Source of the DNA: Candidatus Thorarchaeota archaeon
GTDB lineage: Archaea; Asgardarchaeota; Thorarchaeia; Thorarchaeales; Thorarchaeaceae
Assembly (NCBI GenBank): GCA_016840385.1
Contig: JAEOSL010000096.1
Coordinates: 1 to 13,593, forward strand
Length of the DNA stretch: 13,593 nucleotides
Direction: 5' to 3'
Below the pieces are notes generated by a model, which ran no database searches, was not told the DNA's origin, and saw nothing but the letters and a program-made list of their open reading frames with translations. Below, in pieces: positions 1-8,709 of the stretch. The first letter of the stretch is position 1. Every line of letters starts with the position of its first letter. Made by a program: the position numbers and the translations under genes.

Positions 1-1309
1 AGCAGGTCTCCTTTGGAGTGATAATGGAGTTGTGAAGACCAGCAAAGCAATGGGACATCCAGGGAAGATTTCGGTGCCAGAAATCAATCAGAACCATATT
101 CTCGGGAGCACAAGATATCCAACTACGGGTAAGCGTGTTGTATCAGATGATGATCTTGACACGTTTGTAGGACCTTTCAATTTAGGTGAGATATCAATGA
201 CTCACAATGGGAATATTACAAATATGCCCTCTATTTCAGACACTGTCTTTGATTGTGACTCAGAATTTCTTGCAGAAAGACTCTCCCATCATTTGAAAGC
301 ACACAACGGAAATCTTCCTGATGCCTTCAAACAACTTGATGCTGAAGTCGACGGATCATATAGTCTTACAGGACTTTACCAAGGGAAATTGTTTGCATAT
401 CGAGACCACCAGGGATTCAAACCACTTGTCTTTGGTCGAACAAAAGAAAGAACAGTTGTAGCTTCAGAGAGTACAGTTCTAGATATGGCAGATGTACCTC
501 TTGAGAGAGATGTCTATCCAGGAGAACTCCTGATTTTTGATAAGAGTGGAACAATGGAGTCACATTCAATTTCGCAGAATTCAACTCATTCGCATTGCTT
601 TTTTGAATACGTCTACTTTGCACATCCGGCAGCTAAAATGGAGAATCAGCTTGTGTATGATGTGAGATTTCGCCTAGGTCGAGCTCTTGCCCAGAGTTTC
701 CTTAAACGGAAACTTGAGGTCCCAGATTATGTTGTACCAGTTCCAGATACAAGCCGACCCGCTGCACAAGCGATGGCTGAAACATTGTCAGTGCCTATGC
801 GGGAAATCATATTGAAGAATCGTTATCTGGGTAGAACGTTCATCGTTCGGTCTCAAGAAGAAAGGAACTCGATGGCAAAAAGCAAGTACATCTACTTGGA
901 TGATAAGATTGCAGGAAAGACCATTTTAGTGGTAGATGATAGCATAGTAAGAGGAACTACTGCAAAGATGATTATTGCTAACCTCAAAAAGAAAGGGGCA
1001 GCAAAGGTCTATTTTGCAGCAACATGTCCGCCACAGACTCATCCTTGTTATTATGGAATAGATATCGCAACAGATAGCGAATTGATAGCTTCAACAACTG
1101 ATTTGAATTCAATCGCTGATTTCATTGGAGCAGACGCACTGATATATCAGGAAGAAAACACTGTTGAGAACGCAATCGGTCTCAAAGACCTCTGTCTTGC
1201 ATGTCTAAATGGAGAGTATCCAACAGAACATGCACGTAAAATTCGGGGCAACCTATCCGAGCATGGCTCAACAACAAATCAACGAGATTACGAGAGGGAT
1301 TTCTCATAA
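1..1309 (+). CDS. purF: Amidophosphoribosyltransferase, 5' end missing
   Basis: First step of purine synthesis: glutamine amide nitrogen is transferred to PRPP to give phosphoribosylamine. The frame is open to the window edge (first full codon at base 2, reading AGLLWSDNGVV), so the GTG at 32 is an internal Val codon. The true N-terminus, with the catalytic Cys and the HRGQES-type motif, lies upstream. About 435 residues are visible. Counting from base 2: RYPTTG and HNGN of the glutaminase domain near 38-71, and the PRPP-binding loop VVDDSIVRGTTA at 310-321. Cys199 (HCFFEY), Cys349 (HPCYYGID), Cys398 and Cys401 (CLAC) match the four 4Fe-4S ligands of Bacillus subtilis-type PurF. The stop overlaps the next start by one base (TAATG). 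The family call is very secure; the iron-sulfur cluster is inferred from conserved ligands. Confidence 0.95.
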   Translation, partial: AGLLWSDNGVVKTSKAMGHPGKISVPEINQNHILGSTRYPTTGKRVVSDDDLDTFVGPFNLGEISMTHNGNITNMPSISDTVFDCDSEFLAERLSHHLKAHNGNLPDAFKQLDAEVDGSYSLTGLYQGKLFAYRDHQGFKPLVFGRTKERTVVASESTVLDMADVPLERDVYPGELLIFDKSGTMESHSISQNSTHSHCFFEYVYFAHPAAKMENQLVYDVRFRLGRALAQSFLKRKLEVPDYVVPVPDTSRPAAQAMAETLSVPMREIILKNRYLGRTFIVRSQEERNSMAKSKYIYLDDKIAGKTILVVDDSIVRGTTAKMIIANLKKKGAAKVYFAATCPPQTHPCYYGIDIATDSELIASTTDLNSIADFIGADALIYQEENTVENAIGLKDLCLACLNGEYPTEHARKIRGNLSEHGSTTNQRDYERDFS

Positions 1310-2262
1310 TGAAAATAGGAACTCTAGCTAGTCATAGTGCATTGAATATAATCTCTGGTGCAAAAGCAGAGGGATTTGAAACCGAATTATACTGCACTCC
1401 TGATAGAGTTCCATTTTACAAATCATTTGGCATGGAAGACTCCATTGTAGAGATTCCTTCCTTCGATGCAATTCTTGAGATGGATCTTTCAGATGTAGTC
1501 ATTATACCACATGGCTCATTTGTTGCATACATTGGATCTGAGAGGATCCTTAGGTCAGACCTCAGAATGTTCGGGAACAAAGAACTACTGAAGTGGGAAG
1601 AGGACAGGCAGCTTAAATCTAAGCTAATGAAGGAAGCAGGGCTTCGCGTTCCAAGAGAGTTCGACGCGATAGAGGAAGTAGATGCTCCAGTTATCGTAAA
1701 GTCAGATGGGGCAGCTGGTGGTGAAGGATATTTCATCGCAGCAAACAAAGAAGAGATAGCAGCAAAATTAGACTCTTCGAAAAAATACACATTCCAAGAA
1801 TATATCATTGGAACCAAAGTCTTCACAACATACTTCAATTCTCAGGCTCGAAACAGGTTAGAGGTCTTTGGAGCTGATATCAGATACGAAACTGATGCAG
1901 ATGCAAATCTGCGTTTTGATGACAAACCCTCTTTTGTCGTAGTTGGAAATCTACCACTTGTTCTTCGAGAATCCACACTTGCACAATATTATGAGATGGG
2001 ACTGGGATTCATTGATGCGTTCAAGAGAGAAATTGGACAGGATTTAGTTGGGCCATTTTGTATTGAAACAATTATTGACAAAAATCAGGACATCTATACC
2101 TTTGAGTTCAGTGGGAGAATTGTTGCAGGTACTAATGTTTGGATGCCATCTTCACCATACTCCTTTGTCATGTTTGGAGAGGATATGTGGATGGGAAAAA
2201 GGATTGCAAGGGAGATTCGAGACCTTATGAACACAGGTAGATTGGATGATGTTTTGAGGTGA
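1309..2262 (+). CDS. purP: Formate-dependent FAICAR synthetase (PurP), canonical copy
   Basis: PurP converts AICAR, formate and ATP to FAICAR, the archaeal replacement for the folate-dependent PurH transformylase. The 317-residue product is ATP-grasp-like. Visible family features are SHSALNIISGAKAEGF at 8-23 (His9 in the AICAR-binding segment), IPHGSFVAYIG at 66-76 (Ser70), the Lys131 strand followed by a glycine-rich loop at 134-140, GPFCIET at 248-254, Glu266 in FEFSGR, and RIVAGTN ending at Asn276. The C-terminus keeps MGKRIAREI at 295-303. It resembles the shorter Pyrococcus-type enzymes more than the roughly 360-residue methanogen type. The start overlaps the purF stop by one base, with GAGGGAT at 1294-1300 as ribosome site. 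This copy keeps all the hallmarks I can check and is the likely active enzyme. Confidence 0.92.
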   Translation: MKIGTLASHSALNIISGAKAEGFETELYCTPDRVPFYKSFGMEDSIVEIPSFDAILEMDLSDVVIIPHGSFVAYIGSERILRSDLRMFGNKELLKWEEDRQLKSKLMKEAGLRVPREFDAIEEVDAPVIVKSDGAAGGEGYFIAANKEEIAAKLDSSKKYTFQEYIIGTKVFTTYFNSQARNRLEVFGADIRYETDADANLRFDDKPSFVVVGNLPLVLRESTLAQYYEMGLGFIDAFKREIGQDLVGPFCIETIIDKNQDIYTFEFSGRIVAGTNVWMPSSPYSFVMFGEDMWMGKRIAREIRDLMNTGRLDDVLR

Positions 2263-2263
2263 T
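2256..2263 (+). promoter_or_regulatory. Strong Shine-Dalgarno site for the 31-codon ORF
   Basis: GAGGTGAT overlaps the stop region of purP copy 1 and lies three bases before the ATG at 2267. It is fully complementary to the archaeal 16S 3' tail, and is too far (about 95 bases) from purP copy 2 to serve that gene. Confidence 0.6.
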
Positions 2264-2266
2264 ACA

Positions 2267-2362
2267 ATGTTGGATTTGAAATTAGAACATAAAACTTACA
2301 AACCAGCACTCTTCAAGTCAATTGGGAAAGGCCAAATTTGGCACGTGGAGGTTACGAGATGA
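2267..2362 (+). CDS. Small ORF (31 aa) bridging the two purP genes
   Basis: An ATG-started ORF of 31 residues (begins MLDLKLEHKTYK, ends IWHVEVTR) fills the otherwise unexplained 96 bases between the purP genes. It starts four bases after the first purP stop, behind a near-perfect Shine-Dalgarno site. Its TGA overlaps the ATG of the second purP as ATGA, the same coupling seen at purQ/purL and purEM/purD. The peptide is basic (several Lys, one Arg, two His), with no membrane segment and no family I recognise. It could be a genuine small protein, a translated leader that couples ribosomes into the second purP, or a degraded gene remnant. Without homologs its status stays open. Confidence 0.4.
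   Translation: MLDLKLEHKTYKPALFKSIGKGQIWHVEVTR
2347..2352 (+). promoter_or_regulatory. Shine-Dalgarno site deciding the start of purP copy 2
   Basis: GGAGGT sits six bases before the ATG at 2359. An upstream in-frame TTG at 2338 has no such site, so the ATG is the supported start. Confidence 0.75.
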
Positions 2363-3432
2363 AGCTCCCAACAATAGGAATGCTCGGTTCGCATAGTGCA
2401 GAGGAGATAGGAACATCTGCCAAAGTCAATGGATTCCAGACAGTGATTGTTTGTCAGAAGGGGCGGGATAAACTCTATACTCACTATAACAAACACCTCT
2501 ACGATCACGTTATTGTTCTAGACAAATTTGGTGAGATGATCCAAGAAGAGATTCAAGAGCAATTAAGAGAGCTCAACACAATTTGGATTCCGAACCGTTC
2601 ATTTTCAGTTTACGTGGGTTACGAAGAAATTGAGAAGAACTTCAAAATCCCAATCTATGGTAATCGTGGTATCTTAAGAGTTGAAGAAAGAGGTCCAGAA
2701 AAGGATCAGTACTGGTTATTGAAGCAGTCTGGAATCAGGATTCCCAAATCATTCACCCCAGATTCAATTGATAGATTAGTAATAGTGAAGGTTCAACAAA
2801 AAGGACGCCCCTTGGAGCGAGCATTCTTCTATGCAGCATCACCAGATGAGTACAAATCGATAAGTCAGTCGATGATTAAGAACAATCTAATTTCAGAAGA
2901 AGACTTGTCTCAATCAACAATTGAAGAATTTGTCATTGCGCCACGATTCAATGCAAACTTTCAAGCATATGCAATGGATGATCATTTTGGTGACTTGGAT
3001 TTTGTAGGATTTGACGATAGAATACAGACAAGTCTAGGCGGACTACTCAACCTTCCAGCAAGTGAGCAATTAAAAATCAAATTTACTGTAATGAATGAAG
3101 AAGCGGGGCATAAGGGTGTTACAATGAGAGAGAGTAAGAAACCCATTGTCTACAAAGCAGCTGAAGCGTTGCTCGAGGGAGTGAGAGAACACTTCCCGCC
3201 AAGAATGATTGGACTTTTCTCATTACAAGGTGCTCTAACAGAGGAATCCGAGTTTATCGTCTTCGACCTCAGTCCACGAGTACCCGGTGCACCGTGTGTA
3301 GGCCCAACAAGTCCAGAAATGAGAAGATTGTCACTCAAGTTCGGCAAGACTGTTCAGTCACCATTGGACTTGTGTATATTTGACATTCAGAAAGCAGCGC
3401 AAGAAAATAGAATCGACGATGCATCAACATAA
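2359..3432 (+). CDS. Divergent PurP paralog, possibly altered activity
   Basis: A second PurP-family protein, 357 residues from the ATG chosen by its GGAGGT site. The fold is recognisable: GMLGSHSAEEI at 7-17 (His12), IPNRSFSVYVG at 77-87 (Ser81), GNRGILR at 101-107, and a C-terminal GLFSLQGAL segment at 285-293. In size and in the EEIQEQLRELN segment at 63-73 it resembles the longer Methanocaldococcus-type PurP. Several positions kept in copy 1 differ: HGS becomes NRS (79-81), the glycine-rich loop after Lys144 becomes QQKGRPLER, the metal-region Glu becomes Asp303, and GTN becomes APC at 311-313. The C-terminal MGKRIAREI segment is also gone. Archaeal PurP subfamilies with unassigned roles are known. 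It may be a regulatory partner, a PurP with changed specificity, or an enzyme for another step. The family call is firm, the function is not. Confidence 0.85.
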   Translation: MKLPTIGMLGSHSAEEIGTSAKVNGFQTVIVCQKGRDKLYTHYNKHLYDHVIVLDKFGEMIQEEIQEQLRELNTIWIPNRSFSVYVGYEEIEKNFKIPIYGNRGILRVEERGPEKDQYWLLKQSGIRIPKSFTPDSIDRLVIVKVQQKGRPLERAFFYAASPDEYKSISQSMIKNNLISEEDLSQSTIEEFVIAPRFNANFQAYAMDDHFGDLDFVGFDDRIQTSLGGLLNLPASEQLKIKFTVMNEEAGHKGVTMRESKKPIVYKAAEALLEGVREHFPPRMIGLFSLQGALTEESEFIVFDLSPRVPGAPCVGPTSPEMRRLSLKFGKTVQSPLDLCIFDIQKAAQENRIDDAST

Positions 3433-3433
3433 A

Positions 3434-3439
3434 GGAGAG
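3434..3439 (+). promoter_or_regulatory. Shine-Dalgarno site deciding the purC-purS start
   Basis: GGAGAG lies six bases before the ATG at 3446. The longer frame starting at 3380 would overlap purP copy 2 by 53 bases and adds a poorly conserved basic N-terminus, so it is not favoured. Confidence 0.7.
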
Positions 3440-3445
3440 AGAACA

Positions 3446-4411
3446 ATGGATTTGATCCACGAAGGAAAAGTGAAGCGAGTCTTACAGGACCCAGATTCAT
3501 CGGAACGGGTAATCATTGAATTCACAGACTTAGTCACTGCAGGAGATGGAGCAAAGAAGGAAGAATTCGCAGGTAAGGGAGCAGTTGCCTGCGACATGTC
3601 GGAATACCTCTTTGGATATCTTGAAGGAAAGGGAATTGATACACACTATGTAAAGAAACTGAGTGCTAATCAGATTCTTTGTCAGAAAGTAACGATCATT
3701 CCTATCGAGGTTGTCTGTCGAAACATTGCGGCTGGTTCATTCTGCAGAAGATATGGTACTGAGAAAGGAACACGATTGTCAGAACCTCTTATTGAATTCT
3801 TCTTGAAGGATGACGCATATCATGACCCGCTCATAACTGTAGATGCAATCATTAGACTTGAACTTGCAAAACGAGAAGACTTGGACTTCATGAAATCAAT
3901 AGCTCTTTCAGTAAATTACTATCTAGGAGAGTTATTGAAACAGAGGAATTTGGTTCTCGTGGATTTCAAACTTGAATTTGGAAGAACAGAGAAGGGAACC
4001 ATCGTTCTAGCTGATGAGTTATCTCCAGATACATTTCGAATCTGGGATTCTAGTGCAACATCAATGGATAAAGATGTATTCAGAGAAGACAAGGGAGACC
4101 TGGTTGCAACATATCTCAAAGTGTTTGAGGAGATGAAGAAAGCAAAGCCACAGGATGTTGAACCTAGAACTGAATCAATACAGGTCATTGTAGAAACTAA
4201 ATCTGGAATCAAGAACCCACCTGGGGAAGTAACAAAGAAAGCATTGGAACGATTAGGTTTTGCAGATGTCAAAGATGTACGGATGGGGAAGGTATTCACA
4301 ATCGCATTGAAGAAACCCATTACATCAGAGATTCTCAATCAGCTAGCGATAATGAATGTGAAACTTCTCTCAAATCCCATTTCAGAAAATCATAAGGTGA
4401 GGATTGAGTAG
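3446..4411 (+). CDS. purC-purS: SAICAR synthetase fused to FGAM synthase subunit PurS
   Basis: A 321-residue two-domain protein. Residues 1 to about 232 are PurC, which joins CAIR and aspartate with ATP to make SAICAR. Motifs are the EGKVKRV nucleotide-binding start, CRNIAAGSFCRRYG at 91-104, VDFKLEFG at 172-179 and DELSPDTFRIWD at 190-201. A charged, proline-containing linker (about 231-243) leads to a complete PurS domain, about 244-321. PurS is the small subunit that ties PurQ and PurL into the FGAM synthase complex; it is recognised by SGIKNPPGEVTKKALERLGF and VRMGK. No separate purS precedes purQ, its usual place, so this domain is probably the only PurS here. The ATG at 3446 follows a good ribosome site 13 bases after the previous stop. 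The stop overlaps the purQ start by one base (TAGTG). Confidence 0.92.
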   Translation: MDLIHEGKVKRVLQDPDSSERVIIEFTDLVTAGDGAKKEEFAGKGAVACDMSEYLFGYLEGKGIDTHYVKKLSANQILCQKVTIIPIEVVCRNIAAGSFCRRYGTEKGTRLSEPLIEFFLKDDAYHDPLITVDAIIRLELAKREDLDFMKSIALSVNYYLGELLKQRNLVLVDFKLEFGRTEKGTIVLADELSPDTFRIWDSSATSMDKDVFREDKGDLVATYLKVFEEMKKAKPQDVEPRTESIQVIVETKSGIKNPPGEVTKKALERLGFADVKDVRMGKVFTIALKKPITSEILNQLAIMNVKLLSNPISENHKVRIE

Positions 4412-5103
4412 TGACAATTGCAGTGCTTCGATTTCCAGGTACAAACAATGAGAATGATGTTCTTAGAGCACTCTCATTGATTGATGGTGCGGATCCAGTA
4501 CTAGTGCCATCACGGAAAGGTCTGGCAGGTCTTGAAGAAGCAGATGCAATCGTAATTCCAGGAGGATTCTCATATGGTGACTACCTACGTGCGGGAGCAG
4601 TTGCATCAGTAGAAACCATTACTGAAGGAGTTAGAAACCTAGCAGAGGATGGAAAGCCGATCATTGGAATTTGCAATGGCTTCCAGATACTTACAGAAAT
4701 GGGACTATTACCTGGTGCGCTACTTCCTAACAAATCAGCACGTTTTATTTGCAAATGGATCTATCTGAAAGTTTGCGACAACACAACGATGTTTACTGAA
4801 GGAATGGAAGGTCGTGTCATAAGGGTTCCAATTGCTCATGCAGAGGGCAATTACTACTGTTCTGATGATGAACGTGAATCTTTGAAAGATGAACTTCGAA
4901 TTCCCTTCAAATATTGCAATGAAGCTGGTGATTTGGATGATGCATTCAATCCAAATGGCTCAATCGACAATATCGCAGGAATCATCAATCAAAAAGGAAA
5001 TGTCCTTGGAATGATGCCACACCCAGATAGAGCATATAGACCAATTCTTGGGTCTTCAGATGGCTTAGCGATCTTAGAGAATTTTGTGAGGGCAATAAAA
5101 TGA
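4411..5103 (+). CDS. purQ: FGAM synthase glutaminase subunit PurQ
   Basis: A class I glutamine amidotransferase of 230 residues that supplies ammonia to PurL for FGAR to FGAM. Visible are RFPGTNNE at 7-14, GGFSYGDYLRAG at 51-62, the nucleophile Cys88 in GICNGFQ, PIAHAEGNYY at 140-149, and His204 in MMPHPDRA. The third triad position is Asp206 where PurQ normally has Glu (HPER). The start is GTG, sharing its first base with the purCS stop, with GGTGAG at 4396-4401 upstream. The stop overlaps purL as ATGA, consistent with balanced production of complex subunits. Length is normal for a stand-alone PurQ. Confidence 0.95.
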   Translation: MTIAVLRFPGTNNENDVLRALSLIDGADPVLVPSRKGLAGLEEADAIVIPGGFSYGDYLRAGAVASVETITEGVRNLAEDGKPIIGICNGFQILTEMGLLPGALLPNKSARFICKWIYLKVCDNTTMFTEGMEGRVIRVPIAHAEGNYYCSDDERESLKDELRIPFKYCNEAGDLDDAFNPNGSIDNIAGIINQKGNVLGMMPHPDRAYRPILGSSDGLAILENFVRAIK

Positions 5104-7268
5104 TTACCAAAGAAGAAATGGAACATGCAAGAACAGTCTTGGGTCGTGAACCGACTGAGACCGAACTTGGAATGTTGGATGTCCTCTGGTCAGAACATTG
5201 CAGTTACAAGAGTAGTAAACGCTGGTTCTATCTCTTTAAAACCAAAGGAGATAGAGTAACACTTGGTATCGGAGAAGGAGCAGGACTAGTCGATATTGGT
5301 GATGGGTATCTCGCGGGAGTAGCAATGGAGTCACACAATCATCCAAGCCAAATCGATCCATTCAATGGAGCAGCCACTGGAGTTGGAGGAATAATCAGGG
5401 ATGTTATTTCACAGGGGTGCAAAGCTGTTGGCCTGATGAATTGTCTTCGTTTTGGACACCTCGCAAAACCACACAATGCTTACCTTTTGGAAAACGTTGT
5501 AAGAGGAATCTCAGAGTATGGAAACTCAGTCGGAATTCCAGTTGTTGGTGGCGAATTAGAATTTGATGATTCATACGATGACAACTGCTTGGTCAATGTT
5601 GTTTGTATAGGTTGGGTGAAGCCAGAAGAAGTAGTCAGAAGTTCAGCAAAAACTCCAGGACATCATCTCGTGATGTTTGGATCCACTACTGGGCGAGATG
5701 GAATTGCAGGAGTAAGTTTTGCTTCAGAAACATTCTCTGACGAAGAGGAAGAGAATCGAGGTGCAGTCCAAGTTGGAGACCCTCTTTCGAAGAAGATTGT
5801 CATTGATACACTTCAGGAATTGATAGAAGAAAAGCTTCTGGATGGATTACAAGATTTTGGTGGAGGTGGAATGACCTCTGCTGCAGGTGAACTCGCACGA
5901 GCAGGAGGAACGGGTGTGGAAATAGACCTCGACAAGGTTCCACTCAGAGAAGCTGATATGAAACCCTCCGAGATTGGAATCTCTGAATCCCAGGAACGGA
6001 TGCTAGCAATAGTTGCACCTGAGAATTTGGACAGAGTTGTATTGCTTCTAGAGAAGAATGGAACACCCTACGGAATCATTGGAAAAGTTACCGATGATGG
6101 AGATTATACTGCTAAGTGGCATGGAGAAGAGAAAGCTCGTCTACCCATTAGTTTGCTAGTTGATGGATTTCCAGTTCCTGAACGAATCGAAAGCAAGGTT
6201 CCAGCACAGACCGAATCAATGGCGTGGTTCAAAGAACCTGAGGATTACAAAAAGAATCTACTAGACATGCTTGGTTCTGACAATCTCTGTGACCGATCTT
6301 GGGTGTATAGTCAATATGACCAGCATGTACAATCTAACACCGTAGTAGATCTCGGTGAGAATAGCGGAGTATTAGAATTTCCAAATGGCCGAAAGCTTGC
6401 ATTCACAAGTGATTGCAATTCTTTCTGGTGTCTACTGGATCCACAGCAAGGAACTGCTAATTCAGCTTGTGAATCATTGCGTAATCTGGTGGCTATGGGA
6501 GCAACTCCGATATTCATTGCGGATTGTCTTAATTTTGGAAATCCTGAGAGACCAGAATCCTACGGTCAATTCGTGGAATCAGTTAGAGGTCTTGGTAGAT
6601 TTTCAAATGATTTTGACATACCAATCGTCGGTGGAAATGTTTCACTCTACAATGAAGCAGAGGTTGATGGTGAAACTAAGAGAATCAATCCAACTCCTCA
6701 AATTATGATTGCTGGAATTTTCGAGAAAGGATTCACACCTGTTCGGCGAAATCTAGTATCTCCATGGGCAAATATATTCCTTATCGGGGAAACCCTACCT
6801 GAGCTCAACGGGAGTGAATACCAACGAGTCACAACAGGACGGGTGAAGGGAATCCCACCAAGATACAAACCTGAACCTGAGAAACGCGCTATGCGTGTCA
6901 TTCAGGAAGCACATCAGAAGGGATTGATTCGCTCATGCAACAATGTTGGAAGGGGCGGCATTGCAATCGCATTGATGAAAATGGCTCTCAGAAGTGAATA
7001 CGGTTTCAAGCTTAATATGGACTATATTCCAGGAACTGCAAATAGCCTAGCACAGAGACTCTACTCGGAAACCTCTGGTAGATATTTGGCAGAAGTAACA
7101 GAAAGCAAACAGCCTGAGTTTTTGGAGATTGTTGAAAAACACGGATCTTCAGTTTGTGAACTTGGTCTCACCACCAAAGAACCTGTAGCTGACTTTGGTG
7201 TATTTTCTCTTACAATGGAAGAAGCACGAGAAGTGTTTTCGAATGGATTGAAGCAATATATGGAGTGA
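5100..7268 (+). CDS. purL: FGAM synthase large subunit PurL (small-type)
   Basis: Synthetase subunit converting FGAR, ATP and ammonia to FGAM. At 722 residues it is the small PurL that needs PurS and PurQ, not the roughly 1300-residue bacterial fusion. Visible motifs are [10 protein letters not shown] at 31-40 (catalytic His33), MESHNHPSQ at 76-84 with the nucleotide-binding GAATGVGG at 90-97, [15 protein letters not shown] and ESQERML in the first half, and DCLNFGNPE and [10 protein letters not shown] in the second, reflecting the internal duplication of the PurM-like fold. The ATG lies in a four-base overlap with purQ, seven bases after a GAGGG site (5088-5092). No disruption is seen. Confidence 0.96.
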   Translation: MITKEEMEHARTVLGREPTETELGMLDVLWSEHCSYKSSKRWFYLFKTKGDRVTLGIGEGAGLVDIGDGYLAGVAMESHNHPSQIDPFNGAATGVGGIIRDVISQGCKAVGLMNCLRFGHLAKPHNAYLLENVVRGISEYGNSVGIPVVGGELEFDDSYDDNCLVNVVCIGWVKPEEVVRSSAKTPGHHLVMFGSTTGRDGIAGVSFASETFSDEEEENRGAVQVGDPLSKKIVIDTLQELIEEKLLDGLQDFGGGGMTSAAGELARAGGTGVEIDLDKVPLREADMKPSEIGISESQERMLAIVAPENLDRVVLLLEKNGTPYGIIGKVTDDGDYTAKWHGEEKARLPISLLVDGFPVPERIESKVPAQTESMAWFKEPEDYKKNLLDMLGSDNLCDRSWVYSQYDQHVQSNTVVDLGENSGVLEFPNGRKLAFTSDCNSFWCLLDPQQGTANSACESLRNLVAMGATPIFIADCLNFGNPERPESYGQFVESVRGLGRFSNDFDIPIVGGNVSLYNEAEVDGETKRINPTPQIMIAGIFEKGFTPVRRNLVSPWANIFLIGETLPELNGSEYQRVTTGRVKGIPPRYKPEPEKRAMRVIQEAHQKGLIRSCNNVGRGGIAIALMKMALRSEYGFKLNMDYIPGTANSLAQRLYSETSGRYLAEVTESKQPEFLEIVEKHGSSVCELGLTTKEPVADFGVFSLTMEEAREVFSNGLKQYME
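7262..7268 (+). promoter_or_regulatory. Shine-Dalgarno site deciding the purE-purM start
   Basis: GGAGTGA lies seven bases before the ATG at 7276. The TTG at 7270 is only one base from it, so the ATG is preferred. Confidence 0.65.
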
Positions 7269-7275
7269 CTTGAAA

Positions 7276-8709
7276 ATGGCTGATGTTTTAATTATTGCAG
7301 GAAGCAAGAGTGATGAAGCAATAGTCAAGAAATCAACTGATGTTCTTGATGAATTAAAGATCAGTTATGATGTGAAATATGCATCAGCCCATAGGGAGCC
7401 AGAATTAGTAAAGACTATTGTCACAAATAGTGAATCCAAAGTAATGATAGCGATTGCAGGACTTGCTGCTGCACTCCCAGGTGTTGTAGCATCACATACT
7501 ATCAAACCAGTGATTGGAGTTCCTGTTAAGGTTGCATTAGATGGTCTCGATGCACTGCTATCAATCATGCAGATGCCCAAGGGAGTCCCTGTCGCAACTG
7601 TTGGTATAGACAATGGACAGAATGCTGCACATTTAGCCGCTCGTATCTTAGGTATTTCTTCTCAGAAGAAATCTGTTCCAAAGACATATGCTGAAGCGGG
7701 AGTTGACGAAACCCTAGTTGCAAAAGGTTTGGAATCCCTTGGCAAGTATGTGAGAGAGTCGTTCAAGTATGGAGAGGTAATGCAAGATTACGGACATTAT
7801 GCAAATACGGTCAAAGTATCGGATGACCTGTGTTTAGCTATGTCTACTGATGGTGTCGGAAGTAAAGTACTCGTTGCAGAAATGGCAGGCAAGTATGATA
7901 CCATAGGAGAAGATTGTGTCGCAATGAATGTGAATGATCTAATCTGCATCGGAGCAACACCAGTTGGATTTGTCGATTATCTTGCTTCGGAAAAACCACT
8001 TCCTGAGGAAATCATTGACGGAATTGGGAAGGGTCTCCTTAGTGCTTGCGCGGAATCAGATATGCCAATACTAGGGGGAGAAACAGCAATTCTTCCAGAT
8101 ATGATTCGCGGGATGAATGGACTGGGTCTAGATTTGGCAGGTACAGCAGTAGGGATTGCTAAGCCAGACGAACTCTTTGATGGCTCTAGCATTCAAGAAG
8201 GAGATGTAATCATTGGTGTTGCATCCAATGGTATCCATTCAAATGGATTCACTCTTGCACGGAAAGTACTCTTCTCCAAGTTCAATGTAGGAGACGAGCT
8301 CGAATGGAATGTAACTCTCGGTGATGAACTACTTCGTCCCACACGAGTGTACGTGAAACACTTCAAAGAACTCAAAGAAGCAGGTGTCGATATCAGAGGG
8401 CTCGCTCATATCACAGGTTCAGGTTTTCGTAAAGTCCTGAGACTGGGACCATTCAAGTTTACATTTGAGAAGTTCCCAGAGATCCCACCAATCTTTGAAC
8501 TGATCAGAACAACAGGTGAGGTTCCATGGTATGAGATGTTTACAACCTTTAACATGGGAATTGGACTAGTCGTAGTTGTCCCACCCTCACAAGGCGACCA
8601 AGCTTTGGCAGTCCTTTCAAAACACGATAACACCTTTCAACTAGGAATTGTCGAGAAAACGAAGAAGGGAAGAGTTGAAATAAAACCGTACGCGGTGTCT
8701 ATAGTATGA
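7276..8709 (+). CDS. purE-purM: PurE (AIR carboxylation) fused to PurM (AIR synthetase)
   Basis: A 477-residue bifunctional protein. Residues 1 to about 126 are PurE, which makes CAIR from AIR. Motifs are AGSKSD at 8-13, ASAHREPE at 36-43 with catalytic-type His39, AGLAAALPG at 61-69, and IGVPV at 80-84. After a short Lys/Ser-rich linker, residues from about 136 to 477 are PurM, the ATP-dependent cyclisation of FGAM to [11 protein letters not shown] at 190-197, [12 protein letters not shown] at 218-229, [10 protein letters not shown] at 267-276, [10 protein letters not shown] at 316-325 and LAHITGSGF at 376-384. The domains act in sequence: PurM makes the AIR that PurE uses. PurE has the archaeal-type AGLAAALPG in place of the bacterial GGAAHLPG. 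No purK is present. The gene follows purL by seven bases and overlaps purD by four. Confidence 0.93.
   Translation: MADVLIIAGSKSDEAIVKKSTDVLDELKISYDVKYASAHREPELVKTIVTNSESKVMIAIAGLAAALPGVVASHTIKPVIGVPVKVALDGLDALLSIMQMPKGVPVATVGIDNGQNAAHLAARILGISSQKKSVPKTYAEAGVDETLVAKGLESLGKYVRESFKYGEVMQDYGHYANTVKVSDDLCLAMSTDGVGSKVLVAEMAGKYDTIGEDCVAMNVNDLICIGATPVGFVDYLASEKPLPEEIIDGIGKGLLSACAESDMPILGGETAILPDMIRGMNGLGLDLAGTAVGIAKPDELFDGSSIQEGDVIIGVASNGIHSNGFTLARKVLFSKFNVGDELEWNVTLGDELLRPTRVYVKHFKELKEAGVDIRGLAHITGSGFRKVLRLGPFKFTFEKFPEIPPIFELIRTTGEVPWYEMFTTFNMGIGLVVVVPPSQGDQALAVLSKHDNTFQLGIVEKTKKGRVEIKPYAVSIV

Noticed and set aside
32..34. GTG as the start of purF
   Set aside because: The frame is open upstream to the window edge and encodes residues that fit the PurF glutaminase domain; starting here would remove the catalytic Cys.
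2338..2358. TTG at 2338 as start of the second purP
   Set aside because: The ATG at 2359 has GGAGGT six bases upstream and begins at the conserved region.
3380..3445. Upstream N-terminal extension of purC-purS
   Set aside because: It overlaps purP copy 2, is basic and unlike PurC, and the ATG at 3446 has a good ribosome site.
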